The notes beneath the pieces were generated by a model. It did no database searches, was not told where the DNA came from, and saw nothing but the letters and a program-made list of their open reading frames with translations. Shown here in pieces: positions 9,786-21,940 of a DNA stretch of 64,000 bases; position 1 is the first letter of the stretch, and every line of letters begins with the position of its first letter. A program made the translations under genes and the position numbers. Origin of the DNA: Conchocele bisecta (Eukaryota; Mollusca; Bivalvia; Lucinida; Thyasiridae); contig CM055265.1 in assembly GCA_029237695.1 (NCBI GenBank), forward strand, positions 213,916,506-213,980,505, in the 5' to 3' direction.

Positions 9786-11361
9786 AGCAATTTTGGTGAA
9801 ATAGGCTACAGAGCATGCATCTTATTGTAACGGCGTAGTTTGATACCTAGTATCTCTGCAACTGTATGTATTATTTACTCAAAGCCTTATATGTTTGTTT
9901 ATCACTAGTTATATTTTCATTTGATAGGTTTTCATGCACCCCTCATGCATGCACAATGGCAAGGCAAAATGACTTAGAAATTTGCATCATGACAGATTGT
10001 TATCTTGTATGATATATGATAGTCTGATATTAACTGATGTGACTTGACCGTTTCTTGGTAGACCGAGAGTGATGAACAATGTCAGTGGACTGACCACCAA
10101 ACAGGGTCGGTGCTCAGGATCGATAGGGAGTACACTGTTTTCATTGACAATAAGCTCAGTTTTGTCAGTTTGTCGCTCATGTGACAGCTTGATGTGAGAC
10201 ACTTGTCCCTCAGCTCAAATTACTGAGTAGTGGGACAATTTAGGGGACCAATTTCCCCACAGTTTCCTGCAGCTAAATCCATCAATACATGTGCCATCAT
10301 ATCATTTGTTTTCATCCTGCACCAAAATGCTTCCAGTGACAATTTGTACTCGTACCATTTTATCTCTTGCAATGCTGAATTACATGTTGTCGCATGCTGA
10401 TTATTTTTCCATTTAGTCAACAAAAACCTATTTTGGCAGCACTTTAGAATCATTTCCAATGGAAATGATTCTAAAGTTCTTTCAAAACCATATTTTTCTT
10501 GAGAAAGAAGACAAAATATGAAACAACAGCAGACAATATTTCGGTTTTTGCCTTCTAAGGGTTAATACTTGACTAACTTATCGTGATTTTGAAATTGCTG
10601 TGTAATTATTCTAGCAAAATTTACATAAACATTTTTTTTATTCTGCTTGCAGTAAATGAAACACTGATAACAATGGCGGCTGTGTGTCCCTGCATGTGCA
10701 TCATCGTGTGTCAAATGACTGAGAAGTTTACGCTAAATATTTTATCTAATTTGCGTTAAAGTCAGATTGTCTGAAAAAACATCATTATGCTCATTAGTCA
10801 TCATCCATATTTTCATTCTCTGGCCAACTTATGCAGCACCTGTCAATGTCAAGGTTAAATGACTTAGAGGTTTGCATTCAAGTTTTTGAGGGGTGCATTC
10901 ATTAGTGTTACTGATTTCTTGTTTCCTGTTTTCTCTATACATCGGCGAGAGTTAACAATGTTCACTTTTGGTGAGAACTAAGATCATAAACATTTTTTTC
11001 TGTGAGAATAATTGTTTATCTTGGGCATGACATGGGGTAACCTCCAGGTTACAAACTAATCTGCCATGTGTCCAAATACACTGCCATGGGGGCAAGACAA
11101 ATTGAATCTGTGAGCTAAATTCAATCTACTTCTGTCTGTGCATCATTATTGGACAGTAATCACATTTGACTTGTAATATTGGCATTTCGCTTATTGCCCG
11201 ACCATGGCAGACATTCTGCCCTATCTATAGACATATTTGTGTCGGTATCTTATGAGCTCGAGACACAAATGGCTATAACGTCTTTAACCAATTTTCTGTG
11301 TGATAGCATCTCGGGGGTATGAATTTGTCACAAACGTTGTTCCTATTTCGCTTACTTCTCG
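9786..11361. other. Host DNA without clear genes
   Basis: It contains a hairpin ACTTTAGAATCATTTCC / GGAAATGATTCTAAAGT at about 10441-10476. No exons are recognised. Confidence 0.35.
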
Positions 11362-11940
11362 GTGGTTGTTGTCGTACCTGCTTTAGCAGAAGGAGCAACC
11401 ACAGTTGCTGCTTTTTCCGTCATCGTCGTCGTCCGAAATGTCAAAAACTGTGTACAAGCTTCGTCATCATGCTATAACTTTAATATTACTTTACGGATTT
11501 CTTTAATATTTAGACACTTGATACATGTAAGCATTAAGAACACACTCATGCCGCCAATTCACATGACCTTGACCTTTTTTACCTTCAAATTTTTGCTGAA
11601 ATGCTTGGCCATTTTTTTGCGTCAAAATCTTTGTATAAGCTTCGTCATTATGATATAACTTTAAGATTACTTTACATATTGCTTCAATATTTGGACACTT
11701 GATACATGTAAGCATTAGGAACACACTCATGCTGCCAATTCACATGACCTTCACATTTTTTACCTTCAAAGTTTTGCTGAAACACTTTCTTTGCGTCAAA
11801 AACTTTGTACAAGCTTCCTCATCCTGCTATAACTTTCAAATTACTTGACGCATTCCTTCAATGTTTGGACACTTGATACATGTAAGCATTTAGAACACAC
11901 TGATGCCGCCATTCACATGACCTTGATAATACAATACAAG
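11362..11940. repeat. ~185-bp tandem repeat element
   Basis: Nearly three units, each with ACAAGCTTCGTCAT, GACACTTGATACATGTAAGC and CACATGACCTT. They follow a head, CCTGCTTTAGCAGAAGGAGC, like the one at 8231. This is the 'head plus satellite core' layout of molluscan pearl/HINE elements. Confidence 0.55.
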
Positions 11941-12178
11941 TATTGTCTTTTAACAGGCATTAAAGTTGTGTAATAGCTTCAAATAGCAAGAGCCTAGCAT
12001 TGACATCTTGTTCATGTTTTTGATTGGTATAGTTTTTGTCGGTACAGACAAATTGTATTATTTTTATTTCACTCAATGAGTTTAATGGCAGTACAGTTTG
12101 ATATATTAGTATTGTCATTTATCACACATGTGAGTTCAATGCTGGTCTCACTTCAACTGTAAAATTTCTCTGTTGCAG

Positions 12179-12219
12179 AGCAAACATAGATCTGGCAGAG
12201 AAGTGGCACAAAGCAGAAT
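12179..12219 (+). CDS. Host gene exon 1 of 5 seen (internal)
   Basis: A 41-nt exon between a TCTGTTGCAG acceptor and a GTAAGT donor. It encodes about 13 residues (ANIDLAEKWHKAE), entering with one base of a split codon and leaving with one. The last base joins TG of the next exon to make a leucine codon, so the two exons are in phase. Earlier exons are not found in the window. The combined product of the five exons is charged and helical; its family is not identified. Confidence 0.6.
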
Positions 12220-12309
12220 GTAAGTCAGTTTCTAATTCCTACCCAATCCCAGTACTGTAATGCACTAAAACTAATTATGGTACATAATCAGCTTGTAACA
12301 GGAATGGAC

Positions 12310-13358
12310 ACTTCCAAGTTAATTTTCTGTCTGATTGTTGTAATTGAGGCATTGAGCTGTCCGTTACTGTTGTAATTGAGACTGTGATTGTTGTAATTTG
12401 AGACATTCAGCTGTCTGTGATTGTTGTAATTGAGACATTCAGCTCTCTGAGAGTGTTGTAATTGAGACAGCTGTCCATGATAGTTGTAATTGAGACATTC
12501 AGCTTTCTGTGATTGTTGTTATTGAGACATTCAGCTCTCTCTGGTTGTGGTAATTGAGACATTCAGCTCTCTCTGATTGTTGTAATTGAGACATTCAGCT
12601 GTCTGTGATTGTTGTAATTGAGACATTCAGCTCTCTGTTATTGTGGTAAGTGAGACATTCAGCTCTCTTTGATTGTTGTCATTGAGACATTCAGCTCTCT
12701 CTGATTGTGGTAATTGAGACATTCAGCTGTACGTGATCGTTGTAATTGACACATTCAGCTCTCTGTGATCATTGTCATTGAGACCTTCAGCTCTCTCTGA
12801 GTGTGGTAATTGAGACATTCAGCTCTCTGTGATCATTGTAATTGGGACATTCAGCTCTCTGTGATCGTTGTAATTGAGACATTCAGCTCTCTCTGATTCT
12901 GGTAATTGAGACATTCAGCTCTCTGTGATCGTTGTAATTGAAACATTCGGCTCTCTGTGATCATTGTAATAGCTCTCTCTGATTGTGGTAATTGAGACAT
13001 TCAGCTCTCTGTGATCGTTGTCATTGAGACATTCAGCTCTCTCTGATTGTGGTAATTGAGACATTCAGCTCTCTGTGATCGTTGCAATTGAGACATTCAA
13101 CTCTTTGTGATCATTGTAATTGAGACATTCAGCTCTCTGTGATCATTGTAATTGAGACATTCAGCTCTCTGTGATCGTGGTAATTGAGACATTCAGCTCT
13201 CTGTGATCGTGGTAATTGAGACATTCAGCTCTCTCTGATTGTGGTTATTGAGACATTCAGCTCTCTGTGATCGTGGTAATTGAGACATTCAGCTCTCTGT
13301 GATCGTGGTAATTGAGACATTCAGCTCTCTCTGATTGTGGTTATTGAGACATTCAGCG
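12310..13358. repeat. Intronic minisatellite, ~32-bp unit
   Basis: About 30 imperfect copies of a unit containing TAATTGAGACATTCAGCTCT with GATTGTTG or GATCGTGG variants. The array fills the intron between the first two exons and ends about 10 bp before the acceptor of the exon at 13369. Confidence 0.9.
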
Positions 13359-13368
13359 TGTGTTTCAG

Positions 13369-13442
13369 TGCGGGAGGGGAAGCTGCAGGATGTGGTAGAC
13401 CATTTGTCCAACAGATCTGTGCAGGCCTGTCAACAACTAGAG
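13369..13442 (+). CDS. Host gene exon 2 of 5 seen
   Basis: A 74-nt exon between a GTGTTTCAG acceptor and a GTGAGT donor. It encodes a leucine-rich amphipathic helix (REGKLQDVVDHLSNRSVQAC and QQLE), completes the split codon of the previous exon, and ends in phase 0. The next exon found in phase lies about 33 kb downstream, so exons between may have been missed. It is probably part of a coiled coil. Confidence 0.65.
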
Positions 13443-13798
13443 GTGAGTGCCCTTACATTGTATTATACCTCTGTACCTATAATTGTCCATGTCATATTGT
13501 CTTTGCCCTGTCAGTACACTTTTTGTGTCCGTGTGATAGCTTGAATACCATCTAAATCCAACTTTCGTGATATTTCACATGTAGATGTACATTCAAAACA
13601 ATAGGAAGAATCCTATTGAATGCTCAAGATCGCATGTGCTTGATTGATTTTTTATTTTATGAATTATGTTCATGAATTATTTCTGTAATGGAAATATAAA
13701 TAGAAGAAATATTTTCCACATTTTCTTTTGCAAATTTTTTATGTTGTTTACTGTGAATATTTTGACATTTTTAATTGTCGTTACTGCACAAATTGATA

Positions 13799-14407
13799 CA
13801 GTCGAGCACCAGTATCTCGAAGTCGAAGGGAGATCGTCCATATAGTCGAGATAGGACTAGGTTCGAGATAGCGATGAAATGACATGATCGAATATGTTCG
13901 CAAAAAATATGAAATCATGTTAAGCATTACACCACGAGTAAACAATCACCAATTAACTAATGACCAAAGGTAGTAAGCTACTCAACATTACAAGGTGGCA
14001 TCAAGACTCCGTGAATTGCTTAAATGACCAGCGTGATATGCTTAATGAATGGTTTCGAACACTGAAATATATCCAGGTGGACCAATTAAGCAAACAAAGG
14101 TAGGTGTGAATTTATTTTGTTTTGTTTGATACGTTTTGAAAATGAGTGTCAACCAAATCGATCTTGGCAACCAACTGCTTATCCAAGCGTTCATGTGATC
14201 GAGATAGCGAATAGATGTTTAACTTATTTTTATACAGAGGGAACAGAATGAACAGTCGAGATAGAGAACATATACGAGATAAGGCATGGTCGAGATAGTC
14301 GAGGAAATTTATATTAAACCAATAAGGATATAATTTGGGACTTTGGTGAATCATCGAGATAGGGGATATCATCGAGATACTGATATTCGAGATACTGTGC
14401 TTGACTG
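13799..14407. mobile_element. Non-autonomous Tigger/pogo element
   Basis: The 609-bp unit begins CAGTCGAGCACCAGTATC, ends with its inverted copy, and is flanked by TA (13797-13798 and 14408-14409). It is an internal deletion relative of the 14722-18133 element and has no transposase. Confidence 0.75.
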
Positions 14408-14990
14408 TATGCAAATTTAGTCTTTTAATGTTAAATTTTGGCTAAATTTTCACATTCATGTCATGTGAAAACTTCATCAACAAAATTTGCAGAAAACTAT
14501 GTTGTTAAACATAATTATATTCATCTTTGTTCAATCAATCAATCAAGCAATCAAGCAATCAATCAAGGGTGGGGGTCTTACACCCAAGCTTGAGATGTGC
14601 GTATAATGGTTTTGGAGCACAGTCCTTCATCAAACAGCTCATTCATATTCGGATGCACCAGTGGTGGAAAACTATCATTTAAAATATGTTTCAAAATCAA
14701 TGGTTCCAGAGAAGCAAACTACAGTCGAGCACCAGTATCTCGAAGTCGAAGGGAGATCGTATTTTGGTCGAGATAGGACTAGGTTCGAGATACCGAGGAA
14801 GTGACATCGTGAAATATTTTCGCAAAAAAATATCAAATAAAGGAATAATGAAAAAAAACATGTGTTGCTTATATTATTTTATATACCAATTAATTGACAA
14901 ACAACAATATGAAAATTACATACATTATATACATGTATTCAATAGACAATATGTCACTCACTAACAAGGAAATAAACGAAATTGACACCG

Positions 14991-17548
14991 TCAGTCGCAG
15001 TGAGGTCTCGTGAAGAAGTCCTTGATCGTCCCTTGCTTCGTACACCGGCGTCTATACAGCTGTGTGAAGAATGCCATGGACTTTGACAGGGCGTTAAGAA
15101 TGTCATGTGGCACGTCGTCTCTTAGTTCGCAGTACCGTAGAGCTTCTGCCGTTCCGTCAATGGCCGAGTGGAGAGTGGGTGGTAGCGTCGTATCTTCGCC
15201 GTCCTCGTCGGCTGCCATCGTCGATTCGTCATTTTGGCGGGAGACCTCGCTGATAATGTCGTCGTCCGTGATCTGCTGACTGGTTGGAAGATCCTCGTCA
15301 AGCGTCCTGAAGGCGTTCATGTCGACCATGGAGCCCATAGCAGTCAGTACTAGCTGCTGACAGCGGTGTGTCGTCGTCGGAATCATACTCGTCGTCGTCG
15401 TCGGCTGGAGTAGGTGTGGTGACTGGTGTATCTAGATCTGAGGGCGATTTGAACCCCGCATGGCGAAAGCAGTTGATGACCGTTTTCTGTGTGACATTGC
15501 CCCATGCTGTCTTCATCAATCGCATAGCGTCGAGAAAGTTGATAGACATTGGAGTTTTCGTCTCTATGGCCCGTATATATTTCAGAACGACACTGTCCTT
15601 GTAGTGGCCCTTGAAGTTTTTATGCGCCACCACGATAGTGGAGGGGGCATTTAGTGTTACCCTTGTCCGTCCATCCCATCCGTCCTGTCCGTCCGTCCGG
15701 TCCGTCCGTCACAAAACTTTAACGCTCGGGGTACATGTCTCATAATTTCTTCATCCTTCGACCGATCTGCTTCATATTTCATATACACTTTAATGCTCGG
15801 GTAAATATCTTATAATTTCTGTTTGCTTTCACGGATCAGCTTAATATTTCATATACGCATTGCTCTAATGGTCCTCTACTGTCCTGTGCCAAATCCACGT
15901 TCGTCCTGCCCCCGCCAAGCCCAGGGTCAAGGTCGCATACTTAGTGCTTCAAAAACTTTAACGCTCAGGTAAATATCTTATAATTTCTGTTTTCTTTCAC
16001 GGATCAGCTTCATACTTCATATACGCATTGCTGTAATGGTCCACTACCGCCCTGTGCCAAATCCACGTTCGTCCTTCCCCTGCCAAGCCCAGGGTCAAGG
16101 TCACATAGTTGGTGCTTCAAAAACTTTTAACGCTCGGGTAAATATCTTATAATTTCTGTTTTCTTTCACGGATCAGCTTCATTCTTCATATACGCATTGC
16201 TCTAATGGTCCTCTACCGCCCTGTGCCAAATCCACGTTTCTCCTGCGCCAAGCCCAGGGTCAAGGTCGCATACTTGGTTCTTCAAAAACTTTAATGCTCG
16301 GGTAAATATCTTATAATTTCTGTTCCCTTCCACCGATCAGCTTCATATTTCATATACGCATTGCTATAATGGTCCTCTACTGCCCTGTGCCAAATCCACG
16401 TTCGTCCTGCCCCCGCCGAGCCCAGGGTCAAGGTCACATACTTGGTGCTTCAAAAACTTTGACTTGGAATTTGGCCTCATTTATTATCAAAGTGATATGT
16501 GGGGCATCCGTGTTCTATGAACACATTTTCTAGTTGATGATTCCCTGGTACATCGGCTGGGTGTGGCTCGTCGTGTTGGGTGGCAGGAATACGAGTTCAA
16601 TAGACTTCAATCCTTTGACGACGTGTGGGTGGGACGGACAGTTGTCTATAACCATGGCGATTTTCCGGTGCTGGCGTGTAACATTTCTGTCATGCTTCTG
16701 CAGCCAATCAACAAATTCCACCGACCGCATCCAGGAACGTTCGTTCGCCTTGTACTCCGGCGGTAGCGTCTCAACGTGGTTTCGCCGATTTCCCAATGAC
16801 TAGTAATAGCAGCTTGTCCGTCCCTGACATGTTTGCGCAGACCAGAACTGTGAGTCTGTCCTTGCTGCTCTTCCCGCCATGGCACGCCTTGCCCTTGAAT
16901 TCCAGGGTCTTGTCTGGGAGCATCCTGAAGAACAGTCCCGTCTCATCGGCGTTGTAAACGTCTTCTGGTCGAAATTGTTGTAGAATAGTTTCCAGTTTAC
17001 GTTGCCAAGTGGATACAGCGTCGGATTCCATGTTGACTGACTTCGCCTCCCCACAAACCCACTTGAAAGATATCCCGTGGCGGTCTTTAAATCGGTCCAA
17101 CCACCCTGTCGATGCCTTGAAATTCTACTTTTCCTTGAACCATAGGCCCCGACAATGGAATATTTTGGTCCCTAACCGACGTAAACCACTTCAACATCGT
17201 GGATTCCAAGTCTTCAAAATCTCCATTTCTCATCCTTTTCCTCTTCGCCCCAAATGTCAGAAACCCAGACTTGATGGACTCTTTATTCTTGAGCCACGTC
17301 GCTAGTGTGTTGGCGGGAACTCCAAACTGCCTCGCGATGTCCGCTTTTGACCGTGACCCCTTTTCTACTTCTAAAATCGCCTCATACTTTGTATCGATTG
17401 GTAATGTTGTCAACTTTCGTTTCTGCCCCTTGGATCCTAATGCCGACTTGGTTATCCCCCCATTGCTGGGGCCTTTGCCAAGTTGCTCGACATTATCCAA
17501 AGAAGCGTTATCGTGTTGTGAATTCATAATGAATGTGACGGACTTCAT
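14991..17548 (-). pseudogene. Tigger/pogo transposase, split and inactivated
   Basis: Cut-and-paste transposase of the Tc1/mariner superfamily. From 17548 leftward the N-terminus shows a CENP-B-like helix-turn-helix (KADIARQFGVPANTLATWLK). The DDE domain carries D1 in YNADETGLFF (about 16960) and D2 in MVIDNCPSHP (about 16650). The third acidic residue, expected in the PMxQG motif, is Tyr (PMYQGII, about 16540), so catalysis is lost. Immediately after this motif a foreign 913-bp element is inserted, and the C-terminal part resumes at 15620 (NFKGHYKD) and ends with an acidic tail near 14991. Frame breaks lie near 17090, 16790 and 15380. Confidence 0.8.
15621..16533. mobile_element. HINE/pearl-like element nested in the Tigger transposase
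   Basis: The head TATGCGCCACCACGATAGTG and the tail ending ACACATTTTCTAG enclose about four ~175-bp units (AACGCTCGGGTAAATATC, CAAGCCCAGGGTCAAGGTC). It interrupts the transposase reading frame cleanly. The units match the larger array at 27197-29380. Confidence 0.65.
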
Positions 17549-18307
17549 TTTCCATGTTAATTTTATACAAAATAATTGATTATGACATTAATCACCATCA
17601 AATTGAATAATTAATACACGCTGAATTTAATTCAAGAAACAAATTATTAATTAATTTACTGACAAATTGTAATCACCAATTTACTAATCACCAAAGGTAG
17701 TAAACTACCCAACATTAAAGGTGGCGTCACAACTCTCAGTGAATTGCTTAAATGACCAGCGTGTCAAACACTCAAACAAATCGAGGTGGACCAATTAAGC
17801 AAACAACCCGAGGCAGGTGTGAATTTATTTTGTTTCGTTTGATAATAGGTTTTGAAAATTGGTGTTAACCAAATTGATCTAGGCAGCCAGGCTCTTAGGT
17901 GATTTACCCAAGCGTTTATGTGATCGAGATAGTGAAGTGATTTTTTACGCATTTTCATATGAAGGGGACAGAATGAACAGTCGAGATAGAGAACATGTTC
18001 GAGATAGAGCATGTTCGAGATAGCCGAGGAAATTTACATTAAACAAATAAGGATATAATTCGGGACTTTAGCTAATCATCGAGATAGGGGATACCATCGA
18101 GATACTGACGTTCGAGGTACTGGTGCTCGACTGTATACAAAACACAAACTCACTTAAGGTGATACACAGTGAAGATAAATTGTGCTATACACAGCTATTC
18201 CGTGCTGTGATTGCAAATTGAAGTTCAAGGAATCTTATTTGTCTGGTTTTAAGACGAAGAATGCACTTACAGCGGCTGCATTAAAAAACCTGCTGAAACA
18301 GATATTT
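17549..18307. other. Tigger 5' non-coding end and short spacer
   Basis: Up to 18133 this is the transposon's untranslated end with repeated TCGAGATA motifs. The following ~170 bp show nothing. Confidence 0.4.
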
Positions 18308-18543
18308 GTGGCTGTGACTGGAGAAATGGGGCTTTTGGGTTTTGTGACCAGTGTAGATCCAGATCAGCCTGTGCATCCACACAGTCTGATCAGGATCTAC
18401 ACTGTTCGTCATTCCATCAATGAAGCACCCGTCCTGCTTCTAACAACAATATAGATTGTTATCAGACTACAGGAGTCAGCTATTTGATCAGGAACTACAC
18501 TGGTCACAAATCCCATAAGCCCCATTTCTCCAGTCACAGCCAC
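18308..18543. mobile_element. GTGGCTGTGACTGG-family MITE (best-preserved copy)
   Basis: A 236-bp unit whose ends GTGGCTGTGACTGGAGAAAT and the inverted copy are almost perfect. Other copies are at 5196, 7626, 21245, 26810, 32513, 44768 and 49327. Confidence 0.65.
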
Positions 18544-18683
18544 ATTTCTATATGCCGTTGCATCAAACTTGGATGATAGATAAGCGAGTGCAGAGAATGT
18601 CAATACAGAAGATGGGAAATTTTTGTGACGAGAAGCATTACATTGGATACATTTAATGCCACAGATGGCCCTAAAATCACGTA

Positions 18684-18888
18684 CAGTGGAACCTCTCTAA
18701 ACCGGACACCAAGAATACACCTGTGATCATATTTTTGATGAGTTTAGTGGTCAATTATCTCGGGTGATAATGTCGCATAGCACACAACTATTGCTCAGAA
18801 TGATCAAATGCTTGATTTACAGTGAAACCTCTCTAAGCCAGACACCCTGGGAACCTCCCAGGGTGTCCGGTTTAGAAACATTTCACTG
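18684..18888. mobile_element. TA-flanked element with CAGTGGAACCTCTC ends
   Basis: It begins CAGTGGAACCTCTCTAAACC after TA and ends with the inverted form before TA. A second inward end at 18820 forms a nested palindrome. Related ends lie at 7089 and 29915. Probably a Tc1/mariner-type MITE. Confidence 0.5.
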
Positions 18889-19229
18889 TATTATGTCAAG
18901 AAAGTTGACAGAGAAATAAAGATGTTAACAAGTGCATATACATATTGTGTACTGTATAATAATATATGCACCGGGTGGGAAATGTTGGGATATATACTAT
19001 GATCTTATGTCTCCAACAATTTCAGGAATTTTTTAACATAAAAAGCACATAGTTACATAGTTTATGAATGAGAAAAGATGTTTTCACCTCAGAATTTTGC
19101 ATTTCCACTTGTTCCTGAATACTCAATGGCATACTTATACAGTCTAGTGTATCCTTCATCCACTTCTATATACTATTATGCACTCTTTATACGCCTGAAC
19201 AAATGGGACAGATTATGTATTCCCCTTGT
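18889..19229. other. Unannotated host DNA
   Basis: A/T-rich; I see no gene or clear repeat. Confidence 0.3.
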
Positions 19230-19560
19230 GTGGGTGTCGGACGGGCGCAGCTTGTCCGCGCAATAACTAGAGTTCTACTTGACGGATCGTAACCAAACGT
19301 AGCGGACATTTTTAATTTTTGCAATCTTTATCCTTGTCCACGCAATAACTGAAGTTTCTACTTGACGGATCACCAAATTCGGAAAACATGTTTATCACGT
19401 CAAGATTGAAACCTATTGTTTTTCAAAATGTTTGGTGGCCATTTTTTCGCACTCTTTGTCCTTGTCCGCACAGTAACTAGAGTTCTACTTGATGGATCAT
19501 AACCAAATTTGGTACACATGTTTGTCATGGCAAGAGGAAGAGCCCTACTGGTTTTCAGTG
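19230..19560. repeat. Tandem repeat, ~170-bp unit, two copies
   Basis: Units share CTTGTCCRCGCAATAACT and TCTACTTGAYGGATC. A further copy is near 34500-34690. Probably the core of another satellite-bearing element. Confidence 0.5.
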
Positions 19561-19814
19561 AGTTATCTTTCCTTGTTAACTGGTCATGTCTCGATATTGT
19601 GACCTTCGACACTCTTGTTCCATTTGCATCAATTTTTTTTTAGTTTTAGTTTCTGAGGGATCTACCCATCCGTGTAGTGTACTGATTTATTTTTTCCATG
19701 GAGTTATCCCTCCTATAATTGATAGCATAATCTTAATATTACCACACCACGCCCCAATATATAATGCTGTTATTCAAGAGGATATGTTCACTTGATACTG
19801 ATGCATTATACCCC

Positions 19815-20039
19815 TGGGGGCCGTTTCACTAAACTTTGTACGGACTAAAATGTTCCTAAGTTCAAATTTAGGATCGTCTGGAAATTTCAATTTATGGATT
19901 TTATATGCAGCCTATGCTCAATAAATGGAAATCCAATAATTGTTTACAAGAAAATATTGTTAATGTGGAATTTACAGACTATCATAATTTTGCACTTACA
20001 AACATTTTAGTTGTACAAAGTTTAGTTAAACGGGCCCCA
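19815..20039. mobile_element. MITE with GGGGCCGTTTCACTAAAC ends
   Basis: Inverted ends GGGGCCGTTTCACTAAAC and GTTTAGTTAAACGGGCCCC. A second copy is at 25713-25956. Confidence 0.55.
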
Positions 20040-20052
20040 GGAATACTAAGTA

Positions 20053-20801
20053 CAGTCGAGCACCAGTACCTCGAACGTCAGTATCTCGATGGTATCCCCT
20101 ATCTCGATGATTCGCTAAAGTCCCGAATTATATCTTTATTTGTTTAATGTAAATTTCCTCGCCTATCTCGAACATGCCCTATCTCGAACATGTTCTCTAT
20201 CTCGACTGTTCATTCTGTCCCTTTCGTATAAAAATACGTTAAATATCACTTCGCTATCTCGATCACATAATTTAACGCTTGGGTAAATGACCTAAGCGCC
20301 TGGCTGCCTAGATCAATTTGGTTAACACTAATTTTCAAAACATATCAAACGAAACGAAATAAATTCACACCTGCCTCAGGTTGTTTGCTTAATTAGTCCA
20401 CCTCGATTTGTTTGAGTCTTTGACACGATTCATTAAGCATATCACGCTGGTAATTTAAGCAATTCACTGAGAGTTGTGACGCCACCTGTAATGTTGGGTA
20501 GTTTACTACCTTTGGTCATTAGTTAATTGGTGATTAAAATTTGTCAGTAAATTAATTAATAATTTTTTTCTTGAATTAAATTCAACGTGTATTAATTATT
20601 CAATCTGATGGTGATTAATAATAAAAGCAACACATGTTTGGTTTCATTATTCCTGTGTTTACTCGTGGTGTGATGGGTCACATGATTTGATATTTTTTTG
20701 CGAAAATATTTGACCATGTCACTTCCTCAGTATCTCGAACCTAGTCCTATCTCGACTAAAATATGATCTCCCTTCGACTTCGAGATACTGGTGCTCCACT
20801 G
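20053..20801. mobile_element. Non-autonomous Tigger/pogo element, inverted
   Basis: CAGTCGAGCACCAGTACC at one end and the inverted copy at the other. TA precedes it; the right TA has become CA. It matches the two ends of the 14722-18133 element in opposite orientation. Confidence 0.7.
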
Positions 20802-21244
20802 CATGTCGAGGGGTATATAGTTTTCGTATGTCCGTCCGTCCGTTTGTAAGATTTGTTTTAAAGTTGTTGTTTTTTGTCGGTCCAGGTGGCGGTTGGGGGT
20901 ATCCGTGAGCCTCTGTACACTTGCTCTAGTTGGTTAATAATTTACATGTTTCGAATATTTCTAACATCTCTACAAAACTATTGTTATGGCAAGTGAACAA
21001 ATGGCTTATTGCATGTGTTCCCTACATATTTCACCACAACAGTATAGTTGTGACCAGTTGAACGGTTCTGTAATTGTGTTTTAGACAAGTCTGATGTGCT
21101 GTCAAAAATGTATTTTCAGTGAAAATAAACAGTATTCTGTATTGTAAAGGTAAATATTTTACCTAGGATGATGTTTGTGCCGAATTGGTGAGAAAGTCTA
21201 TGGAGGTATTTAGTGAGTAACCCATTGCTGGCAATGTCAGATTT
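20802..21244. other. Host DNA, no gene seen
   Basis: A short CCGTCCGTCCG tract near 20830 suggests a HINE head fragment. Nothing else is recognised. Confidence 0.3.
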
Positions 21245-21484
21245 GTGGGTGTTACTGGTGAAATTGGGCTTATAGACTTTATGGCCAGTGTAGATCCATA
21301 TCAGTTTGTGCGTCCGTACAGTCTGATCAGGATCTGCACTGTTCACAATTCCATCAATGAAACACCATTCCATCCTTGAAACACGTGTCATATTTCTAAC
21401 TATATAGATCATTATCAGGCTACATGAATTTACTATTTACCCTGGTCACATATCCCATAAGCCCCATTTCTCCAGCCGTAACCT
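21245..21484. mobile_element. GTGGCTGTGACTGG-family MITE (diverged)
   Basis: Both arms are recognisable (ACTGGTGAAATTGGGCTTAT and CCATAAGCCCCATTTCTCC). Confidence 0.55.
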
Positions 21485-21940
21485 CATATATTGAGCATAC
21501 CCAATAACCCAGGAAATATCTTCACTGACCATCTAATACATGAAACGAGTGAGCAGCCACACTTGGCAGTGATTGGAAATACAGTGTCTTAAGTGAATAA
21601 CGCATCTGTCCGTGGGAATTGATTACCCAACGGGATTGTGACAAATGCCTTAATAAAAGGCTCGCGTTATTGACTGGCGTATCTAGCGGTTGTTATCCAG
21701 TGTATGATTACCCAGGGTGCCTGCCCAGTGTAACTACCACGTACCACAGCGATGTGATACATGCCATCGCTAGGTTGGCAGCGCTACTGGTAGCTGCAGT
21801 AGCCATTTGCCTACTCAAAGGGCCATTTGGTTACTAATGTTTCAGAAATGGTAATTTTGGCTATTGAATATTTCAGAAATTATTTGAAAAAGTTCTATGT
21901 TTTGTTGGAGCAAATGTAAAATAGTATTGTCTATAGAGTT

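Larger units (their letters stand above)
14722..18133 (-). mobile_element. Tigger/pogo DNA transposon (autonomous-type, dead)
   Basis: The inverted ends CAGTCGAGCACCAGTATC and the matching GGTGCTCGACTG are flanked by TA at 14720-14721 and 18134-18135. Inside is a minus-strand CENP-B/JRK-type transposase interrupted by a nested element (15621-16533). Confidence 0.85.

Noticed and set aside
12310..13358. Regular ~32-bp repeats resembling a CRISPR array
   Set aside because: Units are contiguous with no spacers, imperfect, and lie in a eukaryotic intron; it is a minisatellite.
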